Below, piece by piece: positions 36,776 through 45,802 of a stretch of DNA of 46,925 nucleotides. The notes under the pieces were generated by a model, which saw nothing but the letters and a program-made list of their open reading frames with translations, was not told the origin of the DNA and made no database searches. Position numbers and translations under genes: made by a program. How positions within the stretch are numbered: the stretch's first letter is position 1; the number at the start of each line of letters is the position of its first letter. Origin of the DNA: Companilactobacillus nodensis DSM 19682 = JCM 14932 = NBRC 107160 (lineage in GTDB: Bacteria; Bacillota; Bacilli; Lactobacillales; Lactobacillaceae); NCBI RefSeq assembly GCF_000615905.1, contig NZ_BAMN01000017.1, positions 1 through 46,925 on the forward strand, read 5' to 3'.

Positions 36776-39064
36776 ATGACCGTTAACGAAACAAAAGAAC
36801 AAGAACAAGCTCGAGTAGATGAAGTTGCACAAAAGATTGACGATAAAATCAACCGTGCTACTGAAAACCTCGAAAAAGCACATACTGAAACACATAATAT
36901 TTACCGTAACTACGGTGAAAATACCAAAGTTAATACTTTTGAAGTCGATGACCAAATGGAAACTAATGCTTCTGTGCAACAACAGAAACAATTAGTTGCC
37001 TTAGCCGTTGAAAATGAAAATATTCTTGAATCAAATAAACTCAAATTGGAAAACCTACAAGGCTCTCCATATTTTGGGCGTATCGACATCGTTGAAGACG
37101 GTGAAGAAGACACACTTTATATCGGAACCTCCACATTGCAAGATGACGATGGAGAGTTCTTGATCTACGATTGGCGTGCGCCAATTTCTGGAATCTACTA
37201 TAATGGTATGCTCGGAAAAGTCAGCTACCCTACACCTAATGGCAAAGCTGAAGTTGATTTAAAGAAAAAGCGCCAATTCCAAATAATCAATAACAAAATC
37301 AGAAATATGTTTGATACTAACGAAACCGTTGGCGATGAAATTCTTCAATCCGTTCTGAGTGAATATAGTGATGAATATATGAAAAATATTGTGGCAACGA
37401 TTCAACATGAACAGAACACTATCATCCGTGATACTCATTCTGACGTCTTATTAGTACAAGGGGTTGCTGGAAGTGGTAAAACTTCTGCCATCTTGCAGCG
37501 TGTTGCTTATCTGCTCTATCACAGTCGTTCAACTCTTGACGCTGACAAGATCGTACTATTCTCACCAAATAGACTCTTCAGTAATTATATTTCTGAAGTC
37601 TTGCCTAGTTTGGGTGAAAGAAATATGCGTCAGGTAACCTTCAATGAATTCGTATCATTGCGTCTGACCGGTATTCAGGTTGAGACCCTCTTCGAACGTT
37701 ATGAAAAAGACGAACGCAATCTTCCCCAAACAACTGTTGATATTCGCTTATTCAAGGAAAGTGCTGATTTCCTTGAAACACTGGAACAAACTGAAAAAGA
37801 AAATAAAGACCATACTTTGTATTTTGAAGATATCATCTTCGAAGGCAAACCATTCTTCACCAAAGAAGAAATTTCTGAAATTTACGATAAACAAAATACA
37901 GCCTTCAGTATCCCGGATAGATTCTTAAAAACTAAGAATACCTTGATCAAGCGTCTCAAAAGACGTATCCATAATGATCGTGACGAAGATTGGGTTCAAG
38001 CCGAAATCGACAATCTCGATGACGAGGACTTCCAACAAATCATCACTGATCACAACATTGAGGAATCAACTAATCAGCGTTCAATTATCGCTGAAGAATT
38101 CTTGAAGGAACGTTATGCTCCGATATACAATGCTCTGATCAATAATTATTTCTTCGATCCATACAAGGAATACATCTTCCTACTATCAAATATGAAACAA
38201 AACTTAGTCTCTGACAGCGTTTGGCAAACAATGATCGAGTCGATCGACCACGCTGTTGAAGCTCACAAACTCGGCTTGAGTGACTCAGTCGCCATTCTTT
38301 ATTTGCGTGACTTCATCACCGAAAGTGGCATCAACCACAACATCCAACACATCTTCATTGACGAGATTCAGGATTATACTATGGCCCAACTGAAGTATAT
38401 TTCTCACTCTTTCCCTAACGCTAAGATGACACTTCTTGGTGATCGTGCTCAAGACGTGCTGACTAGTTCATATCGCAACAAAGACGTTATCACTGCCATC
38501 TGTGAATTGTATCAAGGCAAAAAGGTCACAACGATAACTCTAAACCAAAGCTATCGTTCAACTGCTGAAATCACTGACTTCGCCAAGTCACTATTACCTA
38601 ACGCCGATGAGGTCAAATCCTTCTCCAGAAAAGGTGAAATTCCTACTATCAAAGTCTTTGATGACGACACCGACTATTATCAAGGATTGAAACAAACTGC
38701 CCGTGAATTGACTGAAAAATATGAAACGGTCGCTATCTTAACTAGAAATCAAGCACAGGCCGAACAAGTATATGCTCATTTCAGTGATGAATCGCTGATT
38801 ACACTAGTCGATGCTGGATTCCGTTCAATTCCGAAGGGAATCATCGTCATGCCAATTTATCTTGCCAAAGGATTGGAATTCGATGCCGTTATCGGACATA
38901 ATGTTTCAGCTCAAAATTATCCTGATGCAAGAAGCCGCGACACGCTCTATACGATTTGTACTCGTGCTATGCACAACTTGACGATCTGTATTGATAAAAC
39001 ACCTTCGCCACTTCTAGACAACGTCAAATTAGCAGACTACGACACTTCTTCTGCAATCAAATAA
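36776..39064 (+). CDS. helD: RNA polymerase recycling motor HelD
   Basis: UvrD-like superfamily 1 ATPase that pries RNA polymerase off nucleic acids and so recycles stalled enzyme. 762 residues, the usual length of Firmicutes HelD. Charged N-terminal helices (about 1-75) form the family coiled-coil arm; Walker A is VQGVAGSGKTSAILQRVAY (about 228), Walker B HIFIDEIQDYTMAQL (about 525), the Q/R motifs include LLGDRAQD and LNQSYRST, and MPIYLAKGLEFDAVIGHNV closes helicase domain 2. GAGAGG precedes ATG 36776. Its end overlaps a convergent membrane protein gene by 28 bp. Confidence 0.94.
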   Translation: MTVNETKEQEQARVDEVAQKIDDKINRATENLEKAHTETHNIYRNYGENTKVNTFEVDDQMETNASVQQQKQLVALAVENENILESNKLKLENLQGSPYFGRIDIVEDGEEDTLYIGTSTLQDDDGEFLIYDWRAPISGIYYNGMLGKVSYPTPNGKAEVDLKKKRQFQIINNKIRNMFDTNETVGDEILQSVLSEYSDEYMKNIVATIQHEQNTIIRDTHSDVLLVQGVAGSGKTSAILQRVAYLLYHSRSTLDADKIVLFSPNRLFSNYISEVLPSLGERNMRQVTFNEFVSLRLTGIQVETLFERYEKDERNLPQTTVDIRLFKESADFLETLEQTEKENKDHTLYFEDIIFEGKPFFTKEEISEIYDKQNTAFSIPDRFLKTKNTLIKRLKRRIHNDRDEDWVQAEIDNLDDEDFQQIITDHNIEESTNQRSIIAEEFLKERYAPIYNALINNYFFDPYKEYIFLLSNMKQNLVSDSVWQTMIESIDHAVEAHKLGLSDSVAILYLRDFITESGINHNIQHIFIDEIQDYTMAQLKYISHSFPNAKMTLLGDRAQDVLTSSYRNKDVITAICELYQGKKVTTITLNQSYRSTAEITDFAKSLLPNADEVKSFSRKGEIPTIKVFDDDTDYYQGLKQTARELTEKYETVAILTRNQAQAEQVYAHFSDESLITLVDAGFRSIPKGIIVMPIYLAKGLEFDAVIGHNVSAQNYPDARSRDTLYTICTRAMHNLTICIDKTPSPLLDNVKLADYDTSSAIK

Positions 39065-39342
39065 GTTTCGTATAACAAAATACTAGCTAACGATGCACAA
39101 GTGGATAGTCCAAAAATCAACTGTAACTTACTCCTCCGAGTGTAACCAAGGTATGTCAAAATCACGCCCATCACAAAAATAACCATGAGTGGCATCAAGA
39201 CGTCGTCCACAAAAAGTGAATCAAGCATCAACAAAAATAACAATGTCATCATGGCTCGTGATCGAGAAATATTAACTATCAAGATTGCTTCAAAAATCTG
39301 GAAAAGAAACATTACAATTGATATGTTAGACAAATCGAACAT
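39037..39342 (-). CDS. small polytopic membrane protein, unknown
   Basis: 101 residues from ATG 39342 (MFDLSNISIVMFLFQIFEAI), chosen because GGGTGGAG sits 7 bases upstream; an in-frame start at 39378 has none. About four hydrophobic helices with short loops such as SRSRAM and TRRSKLQ, so an integral membrane protein. The last 28 bases overlap the end of helD on the other strand. I recognise no family. Confidence 0.68.
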   Translation of the reverse strand: MFDLSNISIVMFLFQIFEAILIVNISRSRAMMTLLFLLMLDSLFVDDVLMPLMVIFVMGVILTYLGYTRRSKLQLIFGLSTCASLASILLYETYLIAEEVS

Positions 39343-39419
39343 TGACTCCACCCTCTTATCAAAATGATAGTCGAGCAATGTAAATGTTCAGTAAATTTAG
39401 TGTAAATTTTATGTAAAAT

Positions 39420-39466
39420 AAAAAAGGTTGCCGATGAAATTTGTAATTCATCGGCAACCCTTTTAT
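39420..39466 (-). terminator. terminator after the CPBP-like gene
   Basis: Arms AAAAGGGTTGCCGATGAA / TTCATCGGCAACCTTTT with T-rich tail on the minus strand. Confidence 0.88.
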
Positions 39467-39467
39467 T

Positions 39468-40133
39468 TTAAATTAATATTGTTCCAACAATTGCACTCAC
39501 AATGGCTACTAACATCGCCATCTTCTCATCTTGTGTATATAGATAAGTCAATGCGTAACACCAGCCTAGCGCCATCATCATAAAGAATTGTAACAATGAC
39601 CCTGGCAAGCTAAGTGCTCCGGCGATGATACCGCTGAAGATGATTCCTATAACTGCATTAGAAGGAGTGCTCTTTCTAAAGAAATAATTGAAGAAGAATC
39701 CTGTTTGGACCAACTGTTGTTGGACAGTAATAATAAATACATTTGCGATTATATTAAAAATAAATACTTTTTGATCTGAACTAACAACATCATCATTCTT
39801 GAACTGAGGCAACTTGCCAGTTACTTGCAAATAACTGATCATAAGTCTCAATGCACATACAAGGATGATCATCAGTGTTACTAATCCAATGTTTGAAACT
39901 AAAGAACTCATGAATCCGCGGGGATTGTCAGAGAATGAACGTCTCTCACGTAAGTATCGTCTTGCCATTAAGAATAAGAACACGATTCCGACTGCAAAAA
40001 AGACTACTGCTAAAATAACATTCAAGCCCTTATCAGTAGCGGCGATGTTCTTCAAACTCAATGTGATTATAGAAAATATAATCCAAATTAAATATCTGAC
40101 TAAATCTGTTCCCGGAGATTCTCCTACACGCAT
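39468..40133 (-). CDS. CPBP-like membrane protein lacking the protease motifs
   Basis: 221 residues, about six helices. The C-terminal half follows the layout of CPBP (CAAX/bacteriocin processing) intramembrane proteases: a helix where EExxxR is expected reads QQQLVQTGFFFNYFF, the next helix where FxxxH is expected reads GIIFSGIIAGALSLPG, and the last region LLQFFMMMALGWCYALTYLY matches the family tail (LQF...G...YLYxxT). The glutamate pair, arginine and histidine needed for catalysis are absent, so if it belongs to the family it is a pseudoenzyme. GGAAG lies before ATG 40133. Divergent from the acyltransferase gene. Function unknown. Confidence 0.65.
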   Translation of the reverse strand: MRVGESPGTDLVRYLIWIIFSIITLSLKNIAATDKGLNVILAVVFFAVGIVFLFLMARRYLRERRSFSDNPRGFMSSLVSNIGLVTLMIILVCALRLMISYLQVTGKLPQFKNDDVVSSDQKVFIFNIIANVFIITVQQQLVQTGFFFNYFFRKSTPSNAVIGIIFSGIIAGALSLPGSLLQFFMMMALGWCYALTYLYTQDEKMAMLVAIVSAIVGTILI

Positions 40134-40245
40134 AATTAATATCTTCCAATCAATAATTTTACTTTGCTATTATATCATATACGAATACTTCAATTTTGTG
40201 ATGTTTTCATCTATTATTAGTTAGGTATACGGAGGGATTTTTATA

Positions 40246-41312
40246 ATGAATAACCACAAACGAATTTTTTATCTAGACTTTATTCGTGTTATCGCAATTT
40301 TTCTAGTTATCTTCATCCACGTTTCCGCCATTGATACGACGCTGCATGTCGCAGTACTCAGTGGCAGATCACTAAGATCATCAATTATTTTGCACACATC
40401 AGTGTTCCACTATTCTTCATGATCTCCGGTTCACTCTTACTCAATATCAAAAAGACTAAATCTATCAGCTATACTTGGAAACAAAGAATTCCCAGAGTCG
40501 TGATTCCATTCATACTTTGGTCGATTATCTCACCAATCGTCGTGGGTATCTATGCACACTCACTATCGGCGCATAACGTTGCTGCATCAGTCAAAATGAT
40601 GCTCTATCAACCAACCTCACCGACCCTTTGGTTCATGTATCCATTGATCGGTATCTACATTCTTTCACCGATAATTCGTACATTTGTTGAGAGTGCCAAT
40701 CGAGAAATGCTCTGGTACGTAACCTTGATTTGGCTAGTAACTAACTCACTATTACCATCACTCGCCAATGTCATGCCTAAGAATTGGGTCGATGCTCTAA
40801 CAATTTATCCAGTCGCTCAATTCTACTTGGTCGGTGGTTTCACTGGTTACTTCATTCTAGGATATTTACTGACAAAAATCGATATTCACGAATTAAGCAA
40901 CATCTGGTTATGGATTGTAGCCTTAGTTGCTGGCTTTGCAGGTAATTATGTTTCTGAAGTATTTCCCAAAATATTCGATGCTTTTAACGGCTATTATGTA
41001 ACATCGATTTTCATCCCTATTATGTCAGTTGCCGCCTTCATTCTATTGCAAAAATGGGGTGAACGCATTAATTCAACTGGTGTCATTAGAACTTTTGAAT
41101 TCTTATCACCGCTGGTATTTGGAATTTACTTGATTCACAACTTGTTGATTCTCTACATGGAACCATGGTTCATGTCAGTCCTACCATTTGGTGGACTGGC
41201 CGCAACCTTTATTCGCTACATTGCTGTCGCAGCTGCTTCGACATTGATCATTTGGATCATCAGTTTGATCCCTGGACTTAATTATTTATTGACCGGTAGT
41301 CGTAAAAAGTAA
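40246..41312 (+). pseudogene. acyltransferase 3 family membrane protein, frameshifted
   Basis: Integral membrane O-acyltransferase of the type that decorates wall or exopolysaccharide sugars. ATG 40246 has GGAGGG upstream and gives MNNHKRIFYLDFIRVIAIFL plus VIFIHVS, the canonical start with its histidine. At about 40351-40358 (GCAGTACTCAG) the frame changes: homology goes on in another frame as TQWQITKIINYFAHISVP and LFFMISGSLLLN, then to the stop at 41312. One added base would give about 355 residues with ten helices, the normal size. As read, the first frame stops at about 40421. Possible true inactivation or a sequencing error. Confidence 0.88.
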
Positions 41313-41347
41313 AGACACCGCAACTTTTTAGTTGCGATGTCTTTTTA
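41307..41347. terminator. bidirectional terminator
   Basis: Arms AAAGACACCGCAACT / AGTTGCGATGTCTTT with A and T runs, between the convergent acyltransferase and adhesin genes. Confidence 0.85.
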
Positions 41348-41349
41348 AT

Positions 41350-43473
41350 TTAATCTTCTTTACGTTTCTTAATTCCTAAGAATGCTAACAATGCCAAACC
41401 TACAGCACTTAACCAAGCAGAGCTCTTTGCACCTGTTTGTGGGAATGCACCTTTGTTTGAGTTTGAAGCTGTTGCATTAGTTGAATTAGAACTTGAGGTT
41501 GTTGTTTCAGTACCTTTAAATGGTGATTCAGTTCCAGGCAAAGTAATTGGTGTATCTGGAATACCATCGCCATCTGTATCGATCTCGGGAGTATCAGGGA
41601 TACCGTCCCCGTCTGTGTCGATTTCAGGATAATCAGGCTTACCATCACCGTCTACATCAATACCAGGATAATCGGGGTCGCCGTCACCATCTGTATCAAT
41701 GCCAGGGTAATCGGGCTTACCGTCACCGTCTGTGTCGATTCCGGGAACTTCAGGTAATCCTGGGACTTCTCCGGGAATTGTTACAGGCTTGTCGGGTTCA
41801 CCAGGTTTTTCGGTATCTGGGTTTTCAGTGTCAGGATTCTCACCTTCGTTATCACCGCCGCCTTCATTTCCATTGTTTTCATCTGGATCTGGAGGTGTTG
41901 GTAATTCCCATCCATCTGTATCGCCAGGGTCTGGATAGTCTATAACGGGTAATCCAGGAACTTCTCCTGGGATTGGAACTGCTGTTTCGTATTCGTAGTC
42001 AGTTTCTTTATCATTGTTATCTTGAAGATCCCATCTGTGAGTTTCAGCATTAACATTGACCTCATTTGCAATGATATTACCATCGAGATTAGCATTTGCA
42101 TTTACGGTTGCTTCAGGTGCTAACAAGCTTCCTTGAAATACTCTATTTGTATTAATGATACCTTTATATAGCTTGTCAGATGCATTACTGTCATAAAAAT
42201 TCCATAGTAAATGATTGTCACCAAAGTATGTAGTTTCCTGACTGTTTCTATCAGAGCCATCACTGTATTTGATGTTAATTTGAGAATTAATCTCATAAGG
42301 ATCAATCCCGTGTGTATCAACATTAATGATTACGTTACTACCATCGCCGTCCTTTGAGATTCCCTTAATTGTCAATGGCGTATAACCTTGCAATACTTCC
42401 GGAGATAGATAAATGACGATTTGATTATCGGCATTAGGTTTATAGTCACTCAAATCAATGACACGATTATTCATATCACTAAATGTATTATTATTAATTT
42501 CAGCTGCATATTCATCAGAACCCACCAAGTAACTTGGTGGTAGTTCCGTCAAAGAATTCGACTTGTTATCCAATTCGCTGAATATCTTAGCAAAGTCAAT
42601 ATAGACATTACCATCATGATCTTGATAAGTTTCATCAGCAGTTAAATGATCAATCTGTATACCATCAGCCATTGGCCTATTGGTGTCAGAAACATCGACG
42701 TCAACATTTTGACCAAAGACAACTTTGTTAGTACGTGTTGTTCCACCAGAAACAAACGAACTATTTGCCATGTTTTGAATAGCTTGAATATAAGAAACAT
42801 CGTAATCTACTAATTCTTCTTGAAGATTAGTACCGAAGTTTACTCCACCGTCAAGCTTTCCTACGGCAACATTACCATTAGTATGAGCTTTCAAATGAGC
42901 CTCATTAGCGAAGATATGGAAATATGCAGCATAACCTAATTCGTTATTCTCGGGATGTAAATCATATCCGGTATTTTTACTGCTACTATATGAAGCAACA
43001 TCCTTGGCGAATGTTCCACCATCTTTGACATCGTAATTATTTATTGACTTTGTAGTAGGTTGCTGAACTGTTTGACTTTTAGCCGGCACGGTACTTGTAG
43101 TAACAGGTTCACTAGCAGTAGCTTGACTCAATGGTTGACCTTGAACAGATCTAAAAGCCATTCTACCTTGGTTACCATTTTGAACATTACCCTCAGTTTG
43201 TTGCGCATCTTGACCACTATTCTGACGATTAATCTTGGCATAGACAGCAGAATAATCTGGTTGTGTACTTGGGTTATTTTGCGTTGCAGTTTCACTAGCT
43301 ACAGCCTGGCCACTAACAGCTTGCGTTTGAGCAACTTGATTACTTCCATCAGCATTTTGTGTAGCATTAGTATTATCAGCTAACACATTATTTGAAACAA
43401 CAAGGAATGACAATACAGCGGCGCTAGTTGCCACACACGACAAAGCCCACTTAGTTCCTTTTTTAGTATTCAT
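41350..43473 (-). CDS. sortase-anchored adhesin with choice-of-anchor A-like domain and calcium-type repeats
   Basis: 707 residues from ATG 43473 (MNTKKGTKWALSCVAT; AGGGGG upstream). Signal peptide with cleavage near VLADN, a Q/A/T-rich spacer (about 35-135), a large beta domain (YAAYFHIFANEAHLKAHTNG, then NVAVGKLDGGVNFGTN, VVFGQNVDVDVSD and NTNRVFQGSLLAPEATVN) that fits choice-of-anchor A / collagen-binding adhesins, a P/E/D/G-rich stalk, five copies of a 13-residue unit DTDGDGxPDYPxI of thrombospondin type 3 kind, and a sorting signal: FPQTGA, hydrophobic helix, KKRKED. Leucine of LPxTG is replaced by phenylalanine. Covalently wall-linked by inference; ligand unknown. Confidence 0.9.
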   Translation of the reverse strand: MNTKKGTKWALSCVATSAAVLSFLVVSNNVLADNTNATQNADGSNQVAQTQAVSGQAVASETATQNNPSTQPDYSAVYAKINRQNSGQDAQQTEGNVQNGNQGRMAFRSVQGQPLSQATASEPVTTSTVPAKSQTVQQPTTKSINNYDVKDGGTFAKDVASYSSSKNTGYDLHPENNELGYAAYFHIFANEAHLKAHTNGNVAVGKLDGGVNFGTNLQEELVDYDVSYIQAIQNMANSSFVSGGTTRTNKVVFGQNVDVDVSDTNRPMADGIQIDHLTADETYQDHDGNVYIDFAKIFSELDNKSNSLTELPPSYLVGSDEYAAEINNNTFSDMNNRVIDLSDYKPNADNQIVIYLSPEVLQGYTPLTIKGISKDGDGSNVIINVDTHGIDPYEINSQINIKYSDGSDRNSQETTYFGDNHLLWNFYDSNASDKLYKGIINTNRVFQGSLLAPEATVNANANLDGNIIANEVNVNAETHRWDLQDNNDKETDYEYETAVPIPGEVPGLPVIDYPDPGDTDGWELPTPPDPDENNGNEGGGDNEGENPDTENPDTEKPGEPDKPVTIPGEVPGLPEVPGIDTDGDGKPDYPGIDTDGDGDPDYPGIDVDGDGKPDYPEIDTDGDGIPDTPEIDTDGDGIPDTPITLPGTESPFKGTETTTSSSNSTNATASNSNKGAFPQTGAKSSAWLSAVGLALLAFLGIKKRKED
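41550..41745 (-). repeat. 39-bp tandem repeats, five copies, inside the adhesin gene
   Basis: Each unit encodes DTDGDGxPDxPxI; units differ mainly at silent sites and at the two x positions. Copy number of such stalk repeats often varies between strains. Confidence 0.85.
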
Positions 43474-43554
43474 TATAGATCCCCCTCGAAGCATTAATAC
43501 GTCAAACCGGACCCGGCATATTAGTGTTGAATATAAAATATTATTAATATTTTC

Positions 43555-43583
43555 ATTATCACGCTAATTTTTTTTTACGTCAA
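43555..43583 (-). promoter_or_regulatory. promoter of the adhesin gene
   Basis: Minus strand TTGACG (43578-43583), 17-base spacer with an A tract, GATAAT (43555-43560). Confidence 0.65.
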
Positions 43584-43597
43584 TTTCATATCAAAAA

Positions 43598-43625
43598 AAC
43601 ACCACAACCGGTAGTTGTGATGTCC
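43598..43625 (-). terminator. terminator after the TetM-like gene
   Basis: Arms ACATCACAACTACC / GGTTGTGGTGT followed by TTTTTTTGA on the minus strand. Confidence 0.85.
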
Positions 43626-43651
43626 TCATTTGATTTTGCATAGTTATAATC

Positions 43652-45589
43652 CTAACTCCCTAACGGATAAGTATAAGGAATATGTGCCATCTGTGGAACT
43701 TCATCCCAATGGACCGGATAACCAGCACCGTGAGCACAGAAGACTGACCCTGGCGTATTGTCCAAGTCTGAAACTGGATCATAGTCGAAGCCATCGATTA
43801 TTTCCTGTGCATTATGGCAAGGTCGATATCCATCAACGACCGCTTCAAATAATCCCTGGCCATGTGTATAAGCATTGACTTCCTGCGCATAGCCTCGCAT
43901 CTCAGAAACTGGTGCAGTACCAGTAAGTACGGTCGTTCCCGTTCCACCATCTGGCGTATCAAAACTACCATTCATCCGCTGAATGTCACTCATTGCTCGT
44001 CCAACTTGATCTTGTTCAACCTCTAATCTGAATCGATACCAAGGTTCCAATAACTGACAGGCACTACGTTCTTTTAGTTCCATCAATCCCTGTCTGACTG
44101 CACGCCAAGTGGCCTCACGGAAGTCGCCACCTACTGAATGAACATTGCTAGACTTACCACTGACTAAACTTATCTTGACATCCGTTAACGGTGAGCCAGT
44201 TAATACACCCAATTGTTCTTTGGCACCAAGATTAGTTAGAACTTGATGCTGCCAATTTTTACCTAGGATCTCCAAACTACATTGGGAATCAAATACGAGT
44301 CCCGTGCCTGGTGCCTCGGGTTCCAGCAACAAATGAACTTCCGCATAATGACGCAATGGCTCGAAGTGTCCAACCCCTTCAACTGGCTTCGTGATGGTTT
44401 CCTTGTAGAGAATGCTGCCTTCACCAAATCCGATATCTAAATTGAATCGATCTAACATCAATTGTTGCAAAATCTCCAACTGAACTTCACCCATGATTTG
44501 AACACGTGCTTCTTGAAGATGACTGGACCAAGAGACATGCAGCTGCGGATCTTCATCCTCTAATTGCCTCAATGCCGTTAGACAATTATGAATATCATTG
44601 TCCTTTGGATCGAGTGCATAATTTAAAACTGGTTGAATCTCCGGCAATTGAGCATTCTGAGCATTACCTAGACCTTGCCCTGGATAAGTTTGTGTCAGCC
44701 CTGTGATAGCGCAGACTCCACCGGCATCTACCTCTTGTACAAGCGTGAACTTGTTACCATTATAAACACGTAACTGATTGGCCTTTTGATCATCGACAAC
44801 TACCGACTTAGTTGGTAAAACTCCACTCGTCACACGGACCCATGTTAATCTTTCGTCATTTTCATCATGAGAGATTTTAAAAACTTGTGCACCAAAGTCC
44901 GCTTGATAGTTGTCCTCACTAGACCACTGTTCCATGCCACCCAAAAAGTTTTCCACACCTTCAAGTTTAAGTGCCGAGCCAAAGTAACATGGGAAAACTT
45001 TTCGTTGCTTGATCATTTTTTTGATAACATCATCAAACACTTGTGAAGAATCCAAGAATGTTTCTAGAACATCATCATCTTGCATAGCGATTTCTTCATA
45101 AGATTCTTCTGACATTGTTTCATTGAAGGCAATACAACCAGCCGAAAAAGTATCCTGTAACTGTTGCAGCACACGACCTTGATCAGCGCCAGTTGCATCC
45201 ATCTTATTCACAAAGATAAATGTTGGTACATTGTAGTGTTCCAGCAATCGCCAAAGAGTGCGCGTATAACCTTGAATACCGTCAGTCGCAGAAACAACTA
45301 AAATCGCATAGTCCAAGACGCTCAGAACTTGTTCAGTCTGTGATGCAAAATCCACATGACCTGGTGTATCTAATAAAGTTAATTCCAAGTCGTTATATTT
45401 TAGACTAGCTTGGTGAGAAAAAATCGTGATGCCACGTTGCTTCTCCAACTTGTCAGAATCCAAAAAAGCATCGCCGTTATCCACTCGACCTAGCTTTCTC
45501 AATTCACCAGTTTGGTACAACATTGCTTCTGACAAAGTTGTTTTACCGGCATCTACGTGTGCGACTATTCCTGCTACTATGCGTTTCAT
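43652..45589 (-). CDS. TetM/TetO-like ribosomal protection GTPase, distant
   Basis: Elongation factor G-like GTPase of the ribosomal protection group. 645 residues, close to TetM (about 639). G1 AHVDAGKTT (residues 10-18), G2 region EKQRGITIFS, G3 DTPGHVDF, G4 VNKMDA, plus EF-G-like C-terminal domains (MGEVQLEILQQLM; GHFEPLRHYAEVHLLLEPE; AVVDGYRPCHNAQE). By eye the match to TetM outside the G motifs is modest, so it is probably a chromosomal homologue; tetracycline resistance cannot be concluded. AGAGGT precedes ATG 45589. No mobile element genes lie next to it. Confidence 0.88.
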   Translation of the reverse strand: MKRIVAGIVAHVDAGKTTLSEAMLYQTGELRKLGRVDNGDAFLDSDKLEKQRGITIFSHQASLKYNDLELTLLDTPGHVDFASQTEQVLSVLDYAILVVSATDGIQGYTRTLWRLLEHYNVPTFIFVNKMDATGADQGRVLQQLQDTFSAGCIAFNETMSEESYEEIAMQDDDVLETFLDSSQVFDDVIKKMIKQRKVFPCYFGSALKLEGVENFLGGMEQWSSEDNYQADFGAQVFKISHDENDERLTWVRVTSGVLPTKSVVVDDQKANQLRVYNGNKFTLVQEVDAGGVCAITGLTQTYPGQGLGNAQNAQLPEIQPVLNYALDPKDNDIHNCLTALRQLEDEDPQLHVSWSSHLQEARVQIMGEVQLEILQQLMLDRFNLDIGFGEGSILYKETITKPVEGVGHFEPLRHYAEVHLLLEPEAPGTGLVFDSQCSLEILGKNWQHQVLTNLGAKEQLGVLTGSPLTDVKISLVSGKSSNVHSVGGDFREATWRAVRQGLMELKERSACQLLEPWYRFRLEVEQDQVGRAMSDIQRMNGSFDTPDGGTGTTVLTGTAPVSEMRGYAQEVNAYTHGQGLFEAVVDGYRPCHNAQEIIDGFDYDPVSDLDNTPGSVFCAHGAGYPVHWDEVPQMAHIPYTYPLGS

Positions 45590-45692
45590 TTTAGTACCTC
45601 TTATATATTTATTTTAAAAATAATTGAAAATGGTTACGTAATTTAAAGTAACGTGTCAATTAATGAGTGGTTCTAAATAATGTACAACTTAA

Positions 45693-45721
45693 TTGACAAA
45701 AAATAATAATTAAATTATCAT
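45693..45721 (+). promoter_or_regulatory. promoter of the Abi-like gene
   Basis: TTGACA (45693-45698), 17-base AT-rich spacer, TATCAT (45716-45721). Confidence 0.65.
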
Positions 45722-45761
45722 TTGACTATGTTGAAATGCCTGTATTCATATTCAGGTCGTG

Positions 45762-45800
45762 AAAACACCTCATGGTAATTAATTACCGTGAGGTGTTTTT
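45762..45800 (+). promoter_or_regulatory. palindrome with terminator shape that contains the ribosome binding site of the Abi-like gene
   Basis: The arms at 45762-45780 and 45781-45799 are 19 bases each and pair along their whole length with one G-U pair (AAAACACCTCA... with ...TGAGGTGTTTT). A T run (45796-45800) follows. The GAGGTG at 45790-45795 is 7 bases before the probable TTG start, so the folded stem would both look like a terminator and hide the ribosome binding site. Confidence 0.75.
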
Positions 45801-45802
45801 CG

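Noticed and set aside
41550-41745. Regular repeats resembling a CRISPR array
   Set aside because: Units follow each other without unique spacers, keep the reading frame and encode a calcium-binding type motif. No cas genes are present.
41547-41945. Long plus strand frames opposite the adhesin repeat region, rich in H, R and Y
   Set aside because: They are reverse reading of the 39-bp DTDGDG repeats and the proline-rich stalk. No start signal, no promoter.
43652-45589. Acquired tetracycline resistance determinant
   Set aside because: No transposase, recombinase or leader peptide nearby, and similarity to TetM seems limited to GTPase motifs and general layout. Resistance is not claimed.
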